Below, piece by piece: positions 42,764 to 52,121 of a stretch of DNA of 64,000 nt. Position numbers and translations under genes: made by a program. Where the stretch lies: contig NZ_LDJL01000007.1 of assembly GCF_001431405.1 (NCBI RefSeq), forward strand, positions 284,218-348,217, in the 5' to 3' direction. Position 1 is the first letter of the stretch. Each line of letters starts with the position of its first letter. Source of the DNA: Pseudoxanthomonas dokdonensis. Lineage in GTDB: Bacteria > Pseudomonadota > Gammaproteobacteria > Xanthomonadales > Xanthomonadaceae. Under the pieces are notes generated by a model that saw only the letters and a list, made by a program, of their open reading frames with translations, had not been told where the DNA came from and searched no databases.

Positions 42764-43355
42764 GATGGGAGTCCTTGTTGGATGCCGGGGGAACGGAGGC
42801 ATGCGCGCGGCGACCGGGCAGCATGCGGGTAAGGGTGGCGTCATGCAGGAAAAGATGATGGTAGAAAGCGGCGCCGGCATGCGCGGCGACCAGTGCGATC
42901 AGCGTCCAGAAACCCCATTCGTGGACGAAATGGGCGAAGTGACGGATGGCCTGGTCCGGCTGCACCAGCTTGGGCATGTTGAACAGGCCAAACAGCTTGA
43001 ACGGCCGCAGGCCACTGGCCGAGTCGTACAGCCAGCCCGAGATCGGCATGATCAGCGCCATCGCGTACAGCGCCAGGTGGGTCAGGTGGGCAATGCGTTC
43101 CTGCCAGCGCGGGGTCGTCGGCAGATCCCTCGGGGTGCCGGCATACAGGCGCCAGAACACCCGCACGATCATCAATGTCAGCACGGTGATGCCGAACGAT
43201 TTGTGCGCGGTGTAGACCCAGAAATACTTCGGTGTCTTCGGCAGCTCGCCCATGGTCAGGCCGACGATGCCCAGGCACAGGATCAGCACCACGACCAACC
43301 AGTGCAGGGTCTTGCTGATGGAACCCCAGCGGTCGGGGGTGTTCTTCAATGTCAT
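42753..43355 (-). CDS. Cytochrome b561 family protein
   Basis: A 200-residue, four-helix di-heme membrane protein. Heme-ligating histidines are expected in helix 1 (SKTLHWLVVVLILCLG), helix 2 (YTAHKSFGITVLTLMIVR) and helix 4 (WGFWTLIALVAAHAGAAFYHHLFLHD). The family oxidises ubiquinol and can pass electrons to oxygen or periplasmic acceptors. Sandwiched between two YceI genes and overlapping both, it fits the frequent b561-YceI pairing in which an isoprenoid-quinone-binding YceI serves the cytochrome. Confidence 0.94.
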   Translation of the reverse strand: MTLKNTPDRWGSISKTLHWLVVVLILCLGIVGLTMGELPKTPKYFWVYTAHKSFGITVLTLMIVRVFWRLYAGTPRDLPTTPRWQERIAHLTHLALYAMALIMPISGWLYDSASGLRPFKLFGLFNMPKLVQPDQAIRHFAHFVHEWGFWTLIALVAAHAGAAFYHHLFLHDATLTRMLPGRRAHASVPPASNKDSHHVA

Positions 43356-44101
43356 GGAACGGTCTCCGTGTCGTGTCCCGTGTCGTCCGCAGCGGCCTCG
43401 TCACCGCCGGCCGCGTCTGCCTTCGCAGGCGCCCCCATCGAGTCTTCCGCCGCCCCGGCGGGCCCGCGCGAGGCCTGGGCTTCGGCTTCGATCCGCAGGT
43501 CAACCCGATCACCGATCAGTGATGACCAGGCATCGATTCCGAAATCGGCACGGCTGATCGTGGTGCTGGCGGAAAAACCAACGGTACGACGGAATGGTGG
43601 CAGCGGGTAGCGTTTGAGCGCATTAAGCTTTACTTGCATCACTATTTCTCTGCTGATGCCGTGCAGGGTCAGCATTCCTGTAACAGAGGCGTGTTGCGGG
43701 TCGATGGGTTCGATGGCCGTGGAAATGAAAGTCGCCTCAGGAAAAGCTTCGGTATCCAGCAGGTTGCGCGCCTGGGTGGCACGGTTCCATTTTTCGTCAC
43801 CCATGTCCACCCGCTGCATTGGCACCCTGACCTGCAACTGGGCGCTGGACCAGTCGTCGGGATCGAAACGCAGGCTGCCAGTGCTGCCGGACACGGTGCC
43901 GATGGCGTTCGAATAGCCGGCATGTTCGACCGTGAACATCACCCGGGTGTGGACCGGATCCAACGTGTAATGCTTCACGTTGTCGCCAGCCCAGGCGCTG
44001 GCCGCCAACAGCAGCAGGCAGATGCCGGCCAGCCAGCGGCCGGACCACGGCGAGGCGACACGGAACAATCTGGCGGACGATGGCGGGACGGATGGCTTCA
44101 T
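43352..44101 (-). CDS. YceI family exported protein (copy 2), first gene of the operon
   Basis: A 249-residue protein with an N-terminal hydrophobic signal (WLAGICLLLLAASAWA, cleavage near residue 38) and a YceI domain: YTLDPVHTRVMFTVEHAGYSNAIG, LRFDPDDWSSAQLQVRVPM, EATFISTAIEPID and ASVTGMLTLHGISREIVMQVKL. Unlike copy 1 it has a ~50-residue low-complexity Ala/Asp/Glu tail (DAAGGDEAAADD). The two YceI proteins are only distantly alike, so this is not a recent duplication. The stop overlaps the cytochrome start (ATGA). Its promoter must lie in the region with the 81-bp tandem repeat. Confidence 0.91.
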   Translation of the reverse strand: MKPSVPPSSARLFRVASPWSGRWLAGICLLLLAASAWAGDNVKHYTLDPVHTRVMFTVEHAGYSNAIGTVSGSTGSLRFDPDDWSSAQLQVRVPMQRVDMGDEKWNRATQARNLLDTEAFPEATFISTAIEPIDPQHASVTGMLTLHGISREIVMQVKLNALKRYPLPPFRRTVGFSASTTISRADFGIDAWSSLIGDRVDLRIEAEAQASRGPAGAAEDSMGAPAKADAAGGDEAAADDTGHDTETVP

Positions 44102-44123
44102 GGGCGCATTCTGGCCGATGGCG

Positions 44124-44285
44124 AAGGACGGCCCATGCTTGCACATGCAACGGTCCGTTGCGACGATGGCGGACCAGTGAGGGAACCACATTCGGATGAT
44201 GGGAAAGGACGGCCCATGCTTGCACATGCAACGGTCCGTTGCGACGATGGCGGACCAGTGAGGGAACCACATTCGGATGATGGGA
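44124..44285. repeat. Perfect 81-bp tandem duplication in a divergent promoter region
   Basis: Bases 44124-44204 and 44205-44285 are identical over all 81 positions. Each copy contains the 15-bp palindrome GCAACGGTCCGTTGC (44147-44161 and 44228-44242), a TTGCACATGCAA near-palindrome just before it, a GAGGGAACC stretch and the ATGATGGGA that serves as start of the downstream kinase in the second copy. The unit is 27 codons long. Perfect identity points to a recent event. Confidence 0.97.
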
Positions 44286-47200
44286 TACGGGCGTTGGCTG
44301 TTGGCGGTAATGCTGTTGCTGGTGAGCGTGGGGTTGGCGGCCAAGGTCCCTGAAGTACCGCGCTTCCGCGTACTGGGCGTGGCCCAGGGCCTGCCATCGA
44401 CCACCATCACCGCGATTGCGCGCGACAGGAAAGGCTATCTGTGGGTCGCGACCTGGGACGGCGTGGCCCGCTACGACGGCGTCAATTTCCATGTCTGGCG
44501 CCACGAAGCCGATGATCCGCGCTCGCTGCCGGGCAACATCGTCCAGGCGCTGCATATCGACGCCCAGGATCGGATCTGGGTGGCCACTGAAAACGGCGGT
44601 GTCAGCATGATGGGGCCGCGACGTGACGGCTTCGTCCACTACCGAAAGGCCGATTATCCGCTGTTGGGCAGCGACGACGTGTTCGCCATCACCAGCCGCG
44701 GCGATGATGTCTGGTTCGGCACTTACGATGCCGGCCTGACCCGGCTCGATGGCCGCGGCCAGATGCACAACTATTCGCAGCAACTGCCGGCCCACGACGG
44801 CTTGCCGTCCAACACCGTGCTGTCGCTGGCGTTCGATGCCAGGGGCACGCTGTGGATCGGTACCCTGGCGGGGCTGGCCCGGCATGACCGCAACGGATTC
44901 AAACGGGTGTCCACGCCAGGCGGCGACGACGCGATGGTGTATTCGGTCAGCGTGGTCGGTGATGAGGTCTGGGCAGGCACGTCGCAGGGTGCATTCCGCT
45001 GGCGGCCCGCCGACGGCTGGCATACGCCGGCCTGGAGTGGCATGTTCGCCCGACCCAACGCAGTGACCGCGGTGACCAGTGACCAGAAAGGCGAGTACTG
45101 GCTGGCCAGCCAGCGCGGCCTGTGGCACACCATGGGCGAACGCGCGCCTGTGCCGATGAATGATCTGCAGCAGGACAGCCGCGTGGTGCAGGCGCTGTTG
45201 ATGCAGGACGACGGCGGCCTGTGGGTCTCGATACCGACCCGCGGCCTGGGCTATCTACGCGCGGACTGGCGGCGGATTGCCGCCTACACCACCGAACACG
45301 GTTTGAGAGGGGGCCTCTACCGCGGGCTGGCTGCGTCCCATGATGGCGGTATCTGGCTGGCGGGCAGCCGCGCCACCGTCGAATACCTCGACACCAGCAG
45401 CGGCGAGGTGAGCGTGCTGGAGGCACCGTGGCAGGACTATGCCTCGCGCCTGCTGTCAGCCCATGAGGACAGCCACGGATTGCTCTGGCTGGGCTATCGC
45501 AGTGGCTTGATCCGCGTCGATCCGGCCACCGGCAAAACGGTTCACTGGTCATCCGGGCCCCGTTCGGATGGCCAGCAGACGCCGGATGGCAGCTCGGTCG
45601 ACTGGCTGGCCGAAACTCCCGACGGTGTGCTCTGGCTGGCAACCCAGATAGGCAACATGCAGCGTCGCGATCTGGTGACCGGCAAGGTCATCCAGAATCT
45701 CGACAACGCAGCCATGGGCAGTGAGGAAGTCGGCGAAATCTACACGATGCTGGTGGGCCCGCACGGGCGTCTATGGATCGCCAATGCGTCCGGCCTGCGG
45801 GTCTGGAACGACGACCTGAGGCGATTCGATGGCGTGCCGGGCACCGGCGGCGAGAAGATTTTCGATTTCGTTTTCGATGGTCCGGATCACCTGTGGGTGC
45901 ATCGGTTGTCTGGCCTGGAGAGCTGGCGCCGGAACAAGCAGGGCTGGACCCTGGACCGGCGGCTGCGCGCGGCTGACGACGTGCCGGCGGTGGAGTCGAC
46001 CGGGATGGCGCTGGACAAGCGCGGGCGGCTCTGGCTGGCGACCCGGCGCGGACTGTACCGGATCCAGCCGGGCACGGTTGGCGGCAAGGTCGAAGTACGC
46101 AACTTCGGCGTGCGTGATGGCCTGATAAGCCAGGAGTTCAACGACCGCGCCCTGCTGTTGACCGATGACGGCATCCTCGCCGGTGCCGCCGCCGATGGCT
46201 CGGTCATCGTGCTCGATACCACGCTCGATGATCCGGCCGTGGTCCGTCCCAACCTGGTGGTCGACAAGGTCACCATCGCCCGTGGCGATCAGTTGAGTTA
46301 TCTGCCAGCGGTGGGTGGCTTCGAACTCAAACCCGATGCCCATGAGTTCGAAGTCAGCATGCGCCTGCTGACCTATGAAGATCCGATGTCGAATCGCTAT
46401 CTGTCGCACCTGGACGGTTTCGACAAAGGCTGGGTCGACCAGGGCGCCAATGGCGATCGGGTGTTCTCGGCGTTGCCGCCGGGCAGTTACACCTTGCACA
46501 TGCAGGCCTTCGACAATGCCGGCAACAGCTCGCCGGTGCGCGAGATATCGTTCCGGGTGTTGCCGCCATGGTGGGCCAGCGTGCCGGGTATCGCCGGTCT
46601 GGCGCTGCTGGGGCTGAGCCTGGTGCTGACCGCGATCTTCGGCTACCGCAGGCGCCTGCGGCGCATCACCAGCCTGCAACTGGCCGAACACAAGCGCGAA
46701 GTGGCCGAGCAGGCGTCGCAGGCCAAGACCCGTTTCCTGGCCACTCTTGGCCATGAGGTGCGTACGCCAATGACCGGGGTGATGGGGATGAGCGAGTTGT
46801 TGCTGGCAACCCCGCTCGACGAACAGCAGCGCAGCCATACCTTGGCCATCCAGCGAGCCGGCGTGCATCTGCTGCGGCTGGTCAACGACGCACTCGACCT
46901 GGCCCAGATCGAGGCCGGCAAACTGCAACTGCAGTCGCAGCCATTCGATCTGCGCGAACTGATCGATGACGTGGTCGGCCTGTCACGACCCCTGGCACAG
47001 AGAAAAGGCCTGGCATTCAACGTCCAGGTGGCGCCGCAGCTGCCGGTGATGATGCAGGGCGACCCGGTGCGGATGCGCCAGATCCTGCTCAACCTGCTGG
47101 GCAATGCGATCAAGTTCACCGAAAAGGGCGCGGTCGGACTGCAGGTCGAAGCGCGGCCTCAGGGCGGTGTCCGCCTGCGGGTGGAAGACACCGGGCCGGG

Positions 47201-47825
47201 CATCAATGTCGAACAGCAATCGCGATTGTTCCGGCGCTTTGAACAAGCCGAAGGCGTGCGCACCACCGCGCGCTACGGCGGCAGCGGCCTGGGTCTGGCG
47301 ATCTGCCAGGAACTGGCGCTGGCGATGGGCGGCAACATCACCCTCGACAGCACCCCGGGACTGGGCACGCGCTTCGTGGTCGAACTGCCGCTGGGCAAGG
47401 TCAAAGTGCCGGCGCAGGATGTGCAGGCCCACGATGCAGGTGAGGAGGAAACGTTGTCGATCCTGCTGGTCGAGGACGACGTGACCGTGGCCGAAGTCAT
47501 TGCCGGGCTGCTGCGCGCGCGTGGGCACCAGGTCAGGCACGTGCTGCATGGGCTGGCGGCGCTGGGCGAGATTGCCACGTTGCCGTTCGACCTGGCCATG
47601 CTGGATCTGGATTTGCCGGGACTGGACGGACTGGCGCTGGCCCGGCAGATGCGCCTGGCCGGCTTCAGCGCGCCGCTGCTGGCGATAACCGCGCGCGCCG
47701 ACCTCGAGGCCGAAGAACAGGTCAGGGATGCCGGCTTTACCGGCTTCCTGCGCAAACCGGCGACCGGTGCGATGCTGGCCACCGCGGTGCACCGCGCCAT
47801 GCGCGGGCAACCCTGGATCGAATAG
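44277..47825 (+). CDS. Hybrid sensor histidine kinase / response regulator with beta-propeller sensor
   Basis: A 1,182-residue one-protein two-component system. A signal peptide or anchor (residues 1-22) precedes a periplasmic sensor made of regulator-propeller repeats (DRKGYLWVATWDGVARYDG, DAQDRIWVATENGG, DARGTLWIGTLAGLAR and more) and a Y_Y_Y domain (YLSHLDGFDKGWVDQG ... PPGSYTLHMQAFDNAG). One membrane helix lies at ~770-790. The cytoplasmic part has HisKA with His826 (LATLGHEVRTPMTG), HATPase (NLLGNAIKFTEKG, DTGPGINVEQQ, GGSGLGLAICQELA) and a receiver with the likely phospho-Asp1110 (AMLDLDLPGLDG). No DNA-binding domain follows, so a separate output protein is needed. The start is inside the second 81-bp repeat copy (ATG 44277 or 44280). 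Confidence 0.94.
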   Translation: MMGYGRWLLAVMLLLVSVGLAAKVPEVPRFRVLGVAQGLPSTTITAIARDRKGYLWVATWDGVARYDGVNFHVWRHEADDPRSLPGNIVQALHIDAQDRIWVATENGGVSMMGPRRDGFVHYRKADYPLLGSDDVFAITSRGDDVWFGTYDAGLTRLDGRGQMHNYSQQLPAHDGLPSNTVLSLAFDARGTLWIGTLAGLARHDRNGFKRVSTPGGDDAMVYSVSVVGDEVWAGTSQGAFRWRPADGWHTPAWSGMFARPNAVTAVTSDQKGEYWLASQRGLWHTMGERAPVPMNDLQQDSRVVQALLMQDDGGLWVSIPTRGLGYLRADWRRIAAYTTEHGLRGGLYRGLAASHDGGIWLAGSRATVEYLDTSSGEVSVLEAPWQDYASRLLSAHEDSHGLLWLGYRSGLIRVDPATGKTVHWSSGPRSDGQQTPDGSSVDWLAETPDGVLWLATQIGNMQRRDLVTGKVIQNLDNAAMGSEEVGEIYTMLVGPHGRLWIANASGLRVWNDDLRRFDGVPGTGGEKIFDFVFDGPDHLWVHRLSGLESWRRNKQGWTLDRRLRAADDVPAVESTGMALDKRGRLWLATRRGLYRIQPGTVGGKVEVRNFGVRDGLISQEFNDRALLLTDDGILAGAAADGSVIVLDTTLDDPAVVRPNLVVDKVTIARGDQLSYLPAVGGFELKPDAHEFEVSMRLLTYEDPMSNRYLSHLDGFDKGWVDQGANGDRVFSALPPGSYTLHMQAFDNAGNSSPVREISFRVLPPWWASVPGIAGLALLGLSLVLTAIFGYRRRLRRITSLQLAEHKREVAEQASQAKTRFLATLGHEVRTPMTGVMGMSELLLATPLDEQQRSHTLAIQRAGVHLLRLVNDALDLAQIEAGKLQLQSQPFDLRELIDDVVGLSRPLAQRKGLAFNVQVAPQLPVMMQGDPVRMRQILLNLLGNAIKFTEKGAVGLQVEARPQGGVRLRVEDTGPGINVEQQSRLFRRFEQAEGVRTTARYGGSGLGLAICQELALAMGGNITLDSTPGLGTRFVVELPLGKVKVPAQDVQAHDAGEEETLSILLVEDDVTVAEVIAGLLRARGHQVRHVLHGLAALGEIATLPFDLAMLDLDLPGLDGLALARQMRLAGFSAPLLAITARADLEAEEQVRDAGFTGFLRKPATGAMLATAVHRAMRGQPWIE

Positions 47826-47833
47826 CCAGCGAG

Positions 47834-48565
47834 TCAGTCGGCCCAGCTCTCGGCGTAGATGCTGGCGTCCGGATTGTCGGGATCCGGATAGACCCAGATG
47901 CCGGTGCCAGTATTGGTATCGGCAGGCAGATACAGACCCTGGTCATTGGCAAACACCGTGCAGCCGGCGGGCACCTGCGATCCCGTCGCAGGCAACGCCT
48001 GTCCTCGTTGGCACTGTTTCTGCAACAGCGCCTGCATTGGCTGGCTGACGCGGGCGAAGGGCTGCGCGATGACGTACTGGTGGTCGCCCCAGCGGGCCGA
48101 ATCCATCAGCCGGATTTCGCTGACATCGAAACCGGCCATTCGCACCCGGCCTGGTTCCAGCAGGGCGGTGGCGGAAATCGCGACCACCGGCCGTGCCGGA
48201 TCCTCGTCATCGGCTTCGCACTCCAGCAGGATGCGGCGTACCAGCAGTGGCCAGGGTGCCGGCATGTCCTGTGGGCGCCGGGCCGCGATGGCCTCGCAGC
48301 CGGGCTGTTGCGGCAGCCCTTGCGCATCCAGCATGACCGCAGCACCGGTGGCCCGGGTCAGCAGCGGAAAATCATGGCCATGGACCTGATGCACGACTTT
48401 GGCCGGCGGCTGCGGGCGCGCCGTTTCCGCAACCCGTTCGCCCGCCTGCACGGCGGCGATGGCCAGCACACCGGCCGTCAGCAGCATCGCGCGCAGCGTG
48501 CCGCGGCCCGCTGCGGTGAATTCGCGTCCGCGACAACACAACTCATCCATGCGAATGCAATCCAT
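47834..48565 (-). CDS. Exported protein of unknown function
   Basis: About 243 residues. A hydrophobic stretch, AMLLTAGVLAIAAVQAG, preceded by Arg residues could be a signal peptide or membrane anchor, with a ~27-residue N-terminal extension if ATG 48565 is used (GGGGA upstream); a start at 48487 would give an ordinary signal peptide. The mature part has conserved-looking Cys (QPGCEAI, LLECEAD, QKQCQRG, AGCTVF), an acidic-rich middle and a C terminus with DPDNPDASIYAESWAD. I recognise no family. It lies 16 bases downstream of hemE on the same strand and may be co-transcribed with it. Confidence 0.6.
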   Translation of the reverse strand: MDCIRMDELCCRGREFTAAGRGTLRAMLLTAGVLAIAAVQAGERVAETARPQPPAKVVHQVHGHDFPLLTRATGAAVMLDAQGLPQQPGCEAIAARRPQDMPAPWPLLVRRILLECEADDEDPARPVVAISATALLEPGRVRMAGFDVSEIRLMDSARWGDHQYVIAQPFARVSQPMQALLQKQCQRGQALPATGSQVPAGCTVFANDQGLYLPADTNTGTGIWVYPDPDNPDASIYAESWAD

Positions 48566-48581
48566 TGCCTGTCCCCGTGGC

Positions 48582-49652
48582 CTAGCGGCGGCTGAATTCG
48601 TGGACCGCGTCCACCAGCACGCCAACGTGATCCGGATTCATGTCCGGTGACATGCCATGGCCGAGGTTGAACACATGGCCCTCGCGCGAACCACCGTTGC
48701 CTTCGGCATAGCTGTCCAGTGCGCGGCGTACCTGTTCGCGGATCGCCTGCGGTGAACCGTACAGCGTGGCCGGGTCCAGATTGCCTTGCAGCGCGACCTT
48801 GCCACCGGTCTGGCGCGCGGCGTCGGACAATTCAATCAGCCAATCGACGCCGACGGCCTCGGCGCCGCTGTCGGCCAGCGCCTGCAGGTGGATCGCGTTG
48901 CCCTTGCCGAACAGGATCAGTGGCGTGCGCTCCTCGCCCTCGCCGCGCTCCAGCTCGCGGGCGATGCGGGTCAGATAGGGCAGCGAGAACTCGCGATACA
49001 TCGCAGGCGACAGCACGCCACCCCAGGTGTCGAATACCTGCAGTGCCTGGGCGCCGGCCTGGCGTTGCGCGGCCAGGTAGGCAATCACCGCGTCGGTATT
49101 GACCGACAGCAACGTGTGCAGGGTCTGCGGATCATTCAGTGCCATCGCCTTGATCCGGGCGAAGTCCTTGCTGCCGCCGCCTTCGACCATGTAGCAGGCC
49201 AGCGTCCACGGACTGCCGGAAAAACCAATCAGCGGCACCTTGCCATCCAGCTCGCGGCGGATGACCCGCACCGCTTCCATCACATAGCCCAGGTCCTGCT
49301 GCATGTCCGGCACCTGCAGGCGTTCGGCGTCGGCGGCGCTGCGCACGGTGTGCTTGAACTTGGGACCTTCGCCTTCAACGAAATACAGCTCCAGGCCCAT
49401 CGCGTCGGGGATGGTCAGGATGTCGGAAAACAGGATCGCCGCGTCCAGGTCGAACCGCCGCAGCGGTTGCAGGGTGACTTCGCAGGCAATCTCCGGATTC
49501 TTGGCCATCGCCAGGAAGCTGCCGGCCTGGGAGCGGGTGGCGCGGTACTCGGGCAGATAGCGCCCGGCCTGGCGCATCAGCCATACCGGCGTGCGGTCAA
49601 CGGGTTGGCGCTTGAGCGCACGCAGCAGGCGGTCATTCTTGGGGGCAGTCAT
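48582..49652 (-). CDS. hemE: Uroporphyrinogen decarboxylase
   Basis: A 356-residue cytoplasmic enzyme of heme synthesis that converts uroporphyrinogen III to coproporphyrinogen III. The two family signatures are present: [16 protein letters not shown] near the N terminus (residues ~22-37) and [20 protein letters not shown] (~143-162). The catalytic Asp in [15 protein letters not shown] is also present. Length matches the E. coli enzyme. A hypothetical exported protein follows; upstream the WGR-domain gene and aroB lie on the same strand. Confidence 0.98.
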   Translation of the reverse strand: MTAPKNDRLLRALKRQPVDRTPVWLMRQAGRYLPEYRATRSQAGSFLAMAKNPEIACEVTLQPLRRFDLDAAILFSDILTIPDAMGLELYFVEGEGPKFKHTVRSAADAERLQVPDMQQDLGYVMEAVRVIRRELDGKVPLIGFSGSPWTLACYMVEGGGSKDFARIKAMALNDPQTLHTLLSVNTDAVIAYLAAQRQAGAQALQVFDTWGGVLSPAMYREFSLPYLTRIARELERGEGEERTPLILFGKGNAIHLQALADSGAEAVGVDWLIELSDAARQTGGKVALQGNLDPATLYGSPQAIREQVRRALDSYAEGNGGSREGHVFNLGHGMSPDMNPDHVGVLVDAVHEFSRR

Positions 49653-49709
49653 GAAGCATCCGGGAGATGTGGAAAGAGATAACGGGAGCCGCGCGCGCGG
49701 GCGGACAAA

Positions 49710-49964
49710 TCAGGCGGGTGCGTCGGCACCACGGGTGAACATCACCTGGAAACCGCGTTTGAGCTGGCTGTCGCGGGCTTTTTCAAAGGCACTGATCGCC
49801 TCGGCCTGCAGCAGGTACTGTTCGCGCCGCAACTGCGAGCGACCCCCGATTACGCCGCTCTCGCGCAACAGCTCCCAGCCACCGAACAGGTCCGGTTGCA
49901 GGGTCAGCTGGACGTAGCGGGGAGCTTCGCCGGCTTGCGGGTGCTGCTGGAGGAGGACGCGCAT
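49710..49964 (-). CDS. WGR-like domain protein
   Basis: An 84-residue protein that is essentially one WGR-type fold: a first strand RYVQLTLQPDLFGGWELLRESG, a GGRSQLRREQYLLQ turn and the helix AEAISAFEKARDSQLKRGF followed by a last strand VMFTRG. The classical WGR tripeptide is degenerate (the position reads IGGRS). WGR domains are found in nucleic-acid-associated proteins and PARPs; small stand-alone versions are common in Xanthomonadaceae with no known role. It lies between aroB and hemE, 57 bases from each. Confidence 0.75.
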   Translation of the reverse strand: MRVLLQQHPQAGEAPRYVQLTLQPDLFGGWELLRESGVIGGRSQLRREQYLLQAEAISAFEKARDSQLKRGFQVMFTRGADAPA

Positions 49965-50021
49965 ACCGGCATTTTAGGGCCTGGCGGCCGGGGACGATAG
50001 CGCAGCGCCCGGCCAGCGCCT

Positions 50022-51131
50022 TCAATGACGGCCGCAGGCCGCGCGCAAAACCGCCAGGACCTGGTCTTCGTCGACATCGGGCACCACCAGCGCCTGGCCG
50101 ATGCCACGCCAGAGCACCAGCCGCAGGCGGCCGGCGATGTTCTTCTTGTCCAGACGCATCCGCGCCAGCAGCGCCTGCGGGTCCAGCCCCGCCGGTACCG
50201 TCACCGGCAGCCCGAAGCCTGCCAGCAACCCGCGCAGTGCCTGCACGTCCTGCGCCGGCGCCATGCCCAGTCGGGTCGACAGCTCGGCCGCCAGGACCAT
50301 GCCAACGGCCACCGCTTCGCCATGGTTGAGGTTGTCATTGTCGGGATGGCCGTAGCCCTGTTCGGTCTCGATGGCATGGCCGAAGGTATGGCCCAGGTTG
50401 AGCAGGGCGCGTTCGCCGCGCTCCAGCGGGTCACGCTCGACGATGTCGGCCTTGTGCTGGCAACTGCGGGCGATGGCCTCGGCCAACGCATCGGCATCGC
50501 CATCGAGCAACGCCCGCTGGTGTTCGCCCAGCCAGTCGAAGAAGGCCGCATCGCCGAGCGCGCCGTACTTGATCACTTCGGCCAGCCCGGCGCGCACTTC
50601 ACGCAACGGCAATGTTGCCAGTACCCCGGTGTCGGCCAGCACCGCCCGCGGTGGATGGAAGGCACCGACCAGGTTTTTGCCCTGGGCGATGTCGACCGCG
50701 GTCTTGCCACCCACTGACGAATCAACCATCGACAGCAGCGTGGTTGGCAACTGCACGCAATCCACGCCGCGCATCCAGCAGGCCGCCGCGAACCCGGCCA
50801 GGTCACCAACCACGCCGCCGCCAAGCGCCACCACGCAGGCATCACGGCTGGCGCCGAGATCGGCCAGCGCGGCAATCACCGCGGCAAACTGCTCGATTGT
50901 CTTGGACGACTCGCCGGCGGGCAGCAGGTACTGGCCAATCTGGAGATCCGGCCGTGCGCCAAGCAGCGCATCGCGCACGCGCGCCGCATAGCGCGGGGCG
51001 ACGTTGGTATCGCTGACCAGCAGCAGGTGGCGGCCGCGCACCCGGGCCGCCAAGCGTTGGCCATCATCTAGCAGGCCGGGGCCGATGTGGATGGGATAGG
51101 GCACTGGGCCGTTGACGTGGACAGTCTTCAT
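50022..51131 (-). CDS. aroB: 3-dehydroquinate synthase
   Basis: A 369-residue enzyme of the shikimate pathway that cyclises DAHP to 3-dehydroquinate using NAD and a divalent metal. Features seen are the N-terminal [52 protein letters not shown] (NAD site), [16 protein letters not shown] and [19 protein letters not shown] with the metal-binding His residues, and [16 protein letters not shown] near the C terminus. aroK is the next gene upstream on the same strand, about 110 bases away, the usual aroK-aroB order. Confidence 0.97.
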   Translation of the reverse strand: MKTVHVNGPVPYPIHIGPGLLDDGQRLAARVRGRHLLLVSDTNVAPRYAARVRDALLGARPDLQIGQYLLPAGESSKTIEQFAAVIAALADLGASRDACVVALGGGVVGDLAGFAAACWMRGVDCVQLPTTLLSMVDSSVGGKTAVDIAQGKNLVGAFHPPRAVLADTGVLATLPLREVRAGLAEVIKYGALGDAAFFDWLGEHQRALLDGDADALAEAIARSCQHKADIVERDPLERGERALLNLGHTFGHAIETEQGYGHPDNDNLNHGEAVAVGMVLAAELSTRLGMAPAQDVQALRGLLAGFGLPVTVPAGLDPQALLARMRLDKKNIAGRLRLVLWRGIGQALVVPDVDEDQVLAVLRAACGRH

Positions 51132-51240
51132 GGCAGGAAAAGGATCTGGAATGTCATGGGCGATCGGCCCGGGGAAAAGCAGGTTGCAGGGCTGGCCGGC
51201 AGCAGGTGTGTGGCCCCGGCCGCATCCACCGCATGCCCGC

Positions 51241-51804
51241 TCACGAGTTCGCGTCCGCGGGCGCGCGCGGCAATGGCTGGCGTTGCCAGCGCATCGCCAG
51301 CAGGTGGATCAGCCGGGCCGTGGCTTCGGCCGGGCTCAGGCCATCGGTATCCAGGCTGAGATCGGCGACCTGTGCATACAGCGGCTGCCGCAGCTGGTGC
51401 ATATCGCGCAATACCTGTTCGCGATTGGCTTGCTGCAGCAGCGGACGATTGCCGCAACGGCCCAGCCGCTTGAGCTGACTGGCCACCGACACCTGCAGGT
51501 ACACGACATAGCCTTGTTGCTGGATCAGCGCCCGATTGGCGGGATCCAGCACCGCGCCACCGCCGGTGGATACCAGGTGGCCATCGCGCGCCAGCAAAGC
51601 AGCCAGGGCGGCGCTCTCGCGGGTACGGAAGCCGGTTTCGCCGACGTGTTCGAAAATGGTCGCGATGCTGGCGCCGGTCTGTTCGACGATGTACTCGTCG
51701 GCATCGACGAATGCCAGCCCGAAGCGCTCTGCCACGCGCCGGCCTATCGAGGTCTTGCCTGCGCCGGTGGGTCCGACGAACACGAGGTTGGAGGAGGGGT
51801 TCAT
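51241..51804 (-). CDS. aroK: Shikimate kinase
   Basis: A 187-residue P-loop kinase that phosphorylates shikimate. Walker A is [16 protein letters not shown], the shikimate-binding [11 protein letters not shown] and [13 protein letters not shown] follow, and the [14 protein letters not shown] motif and [17 protein letters not shown] region complete it. ATG 51804 is used; a GTG 18 bases earlier would add six residues. The P-loop begins about eleven residues in, as in the family. Divergent from dodecin. Confidence 0.96.
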   Translation of the reverse strand: MNPSSNLVFVGPTGAGKTSIGRRVAERFGLAFVDADEYIVEQTGASIATIFEHVGETGFRTRESAALAALLARDGHLVSTGGGAVLDPANRALIQQQGYVVYLQVSVASQLKRLGRCGNRPLLQQANREQVLRDMHQLRQPLYAQVADLSLDTDGLSPAEATARLIHLLAMRWQRQPLPRAPADANS

Positions 51805-51897
51805 CGAACGCGATGCTAGCACTTCGTGCGCGGACGCTTAACATCCGGACGCCTACGGTGGGGGTGGGCGCATCCGCGTCAGTCAACGGTAACCAGC

Positions 51898-52101
51898 ATG
51901 TCCATCGCCAAAGTCATCGAGCTCACCGCCTCCTCCAGCATCAGCGTGGAAGACGCGGTCAAATCCGGTCTTGCCAAGACCGCCGAAACCGTCAAGGGCA
52001 TTCAGGGTGCCTGGGTCAACGAAATCAAGGTAGTGACCGACCCGCAGGGCAACATCACCGAATGGCGGGTCAACCTGCGCATCACCTTCGTGGTGTCGTA
52101 A
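51898..52101 (+). CDS. Dodecin family flavin-binding protein
   Basis: A 67-residue protein that matches dodecin across its full length: KVIELTASSSISVEDAVKSGLAKTAETVKG (strand-helix), GAWVNEIKVVTDPQGNITEWRVNLRITFVV (two antiparallel strands). The Trp36-type aromatic that stacks on flavin is present (GAWV). Dodecins form hollow dodecamers that store or buffer flavins in the cytoplasm. Single gene, 93 bases from the divergent aroK; no clear promoter was identified. Confidence 0.94.
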   Translation: MSIAKVIELTASSSISVEDAVKSGLAKTAETVKGIQGAWVNEIKVVTDPQGNITEWRVNLRITFVVS

Positions 52102-52121
52102 CCGCGAAGGGCCGGCTGGCC

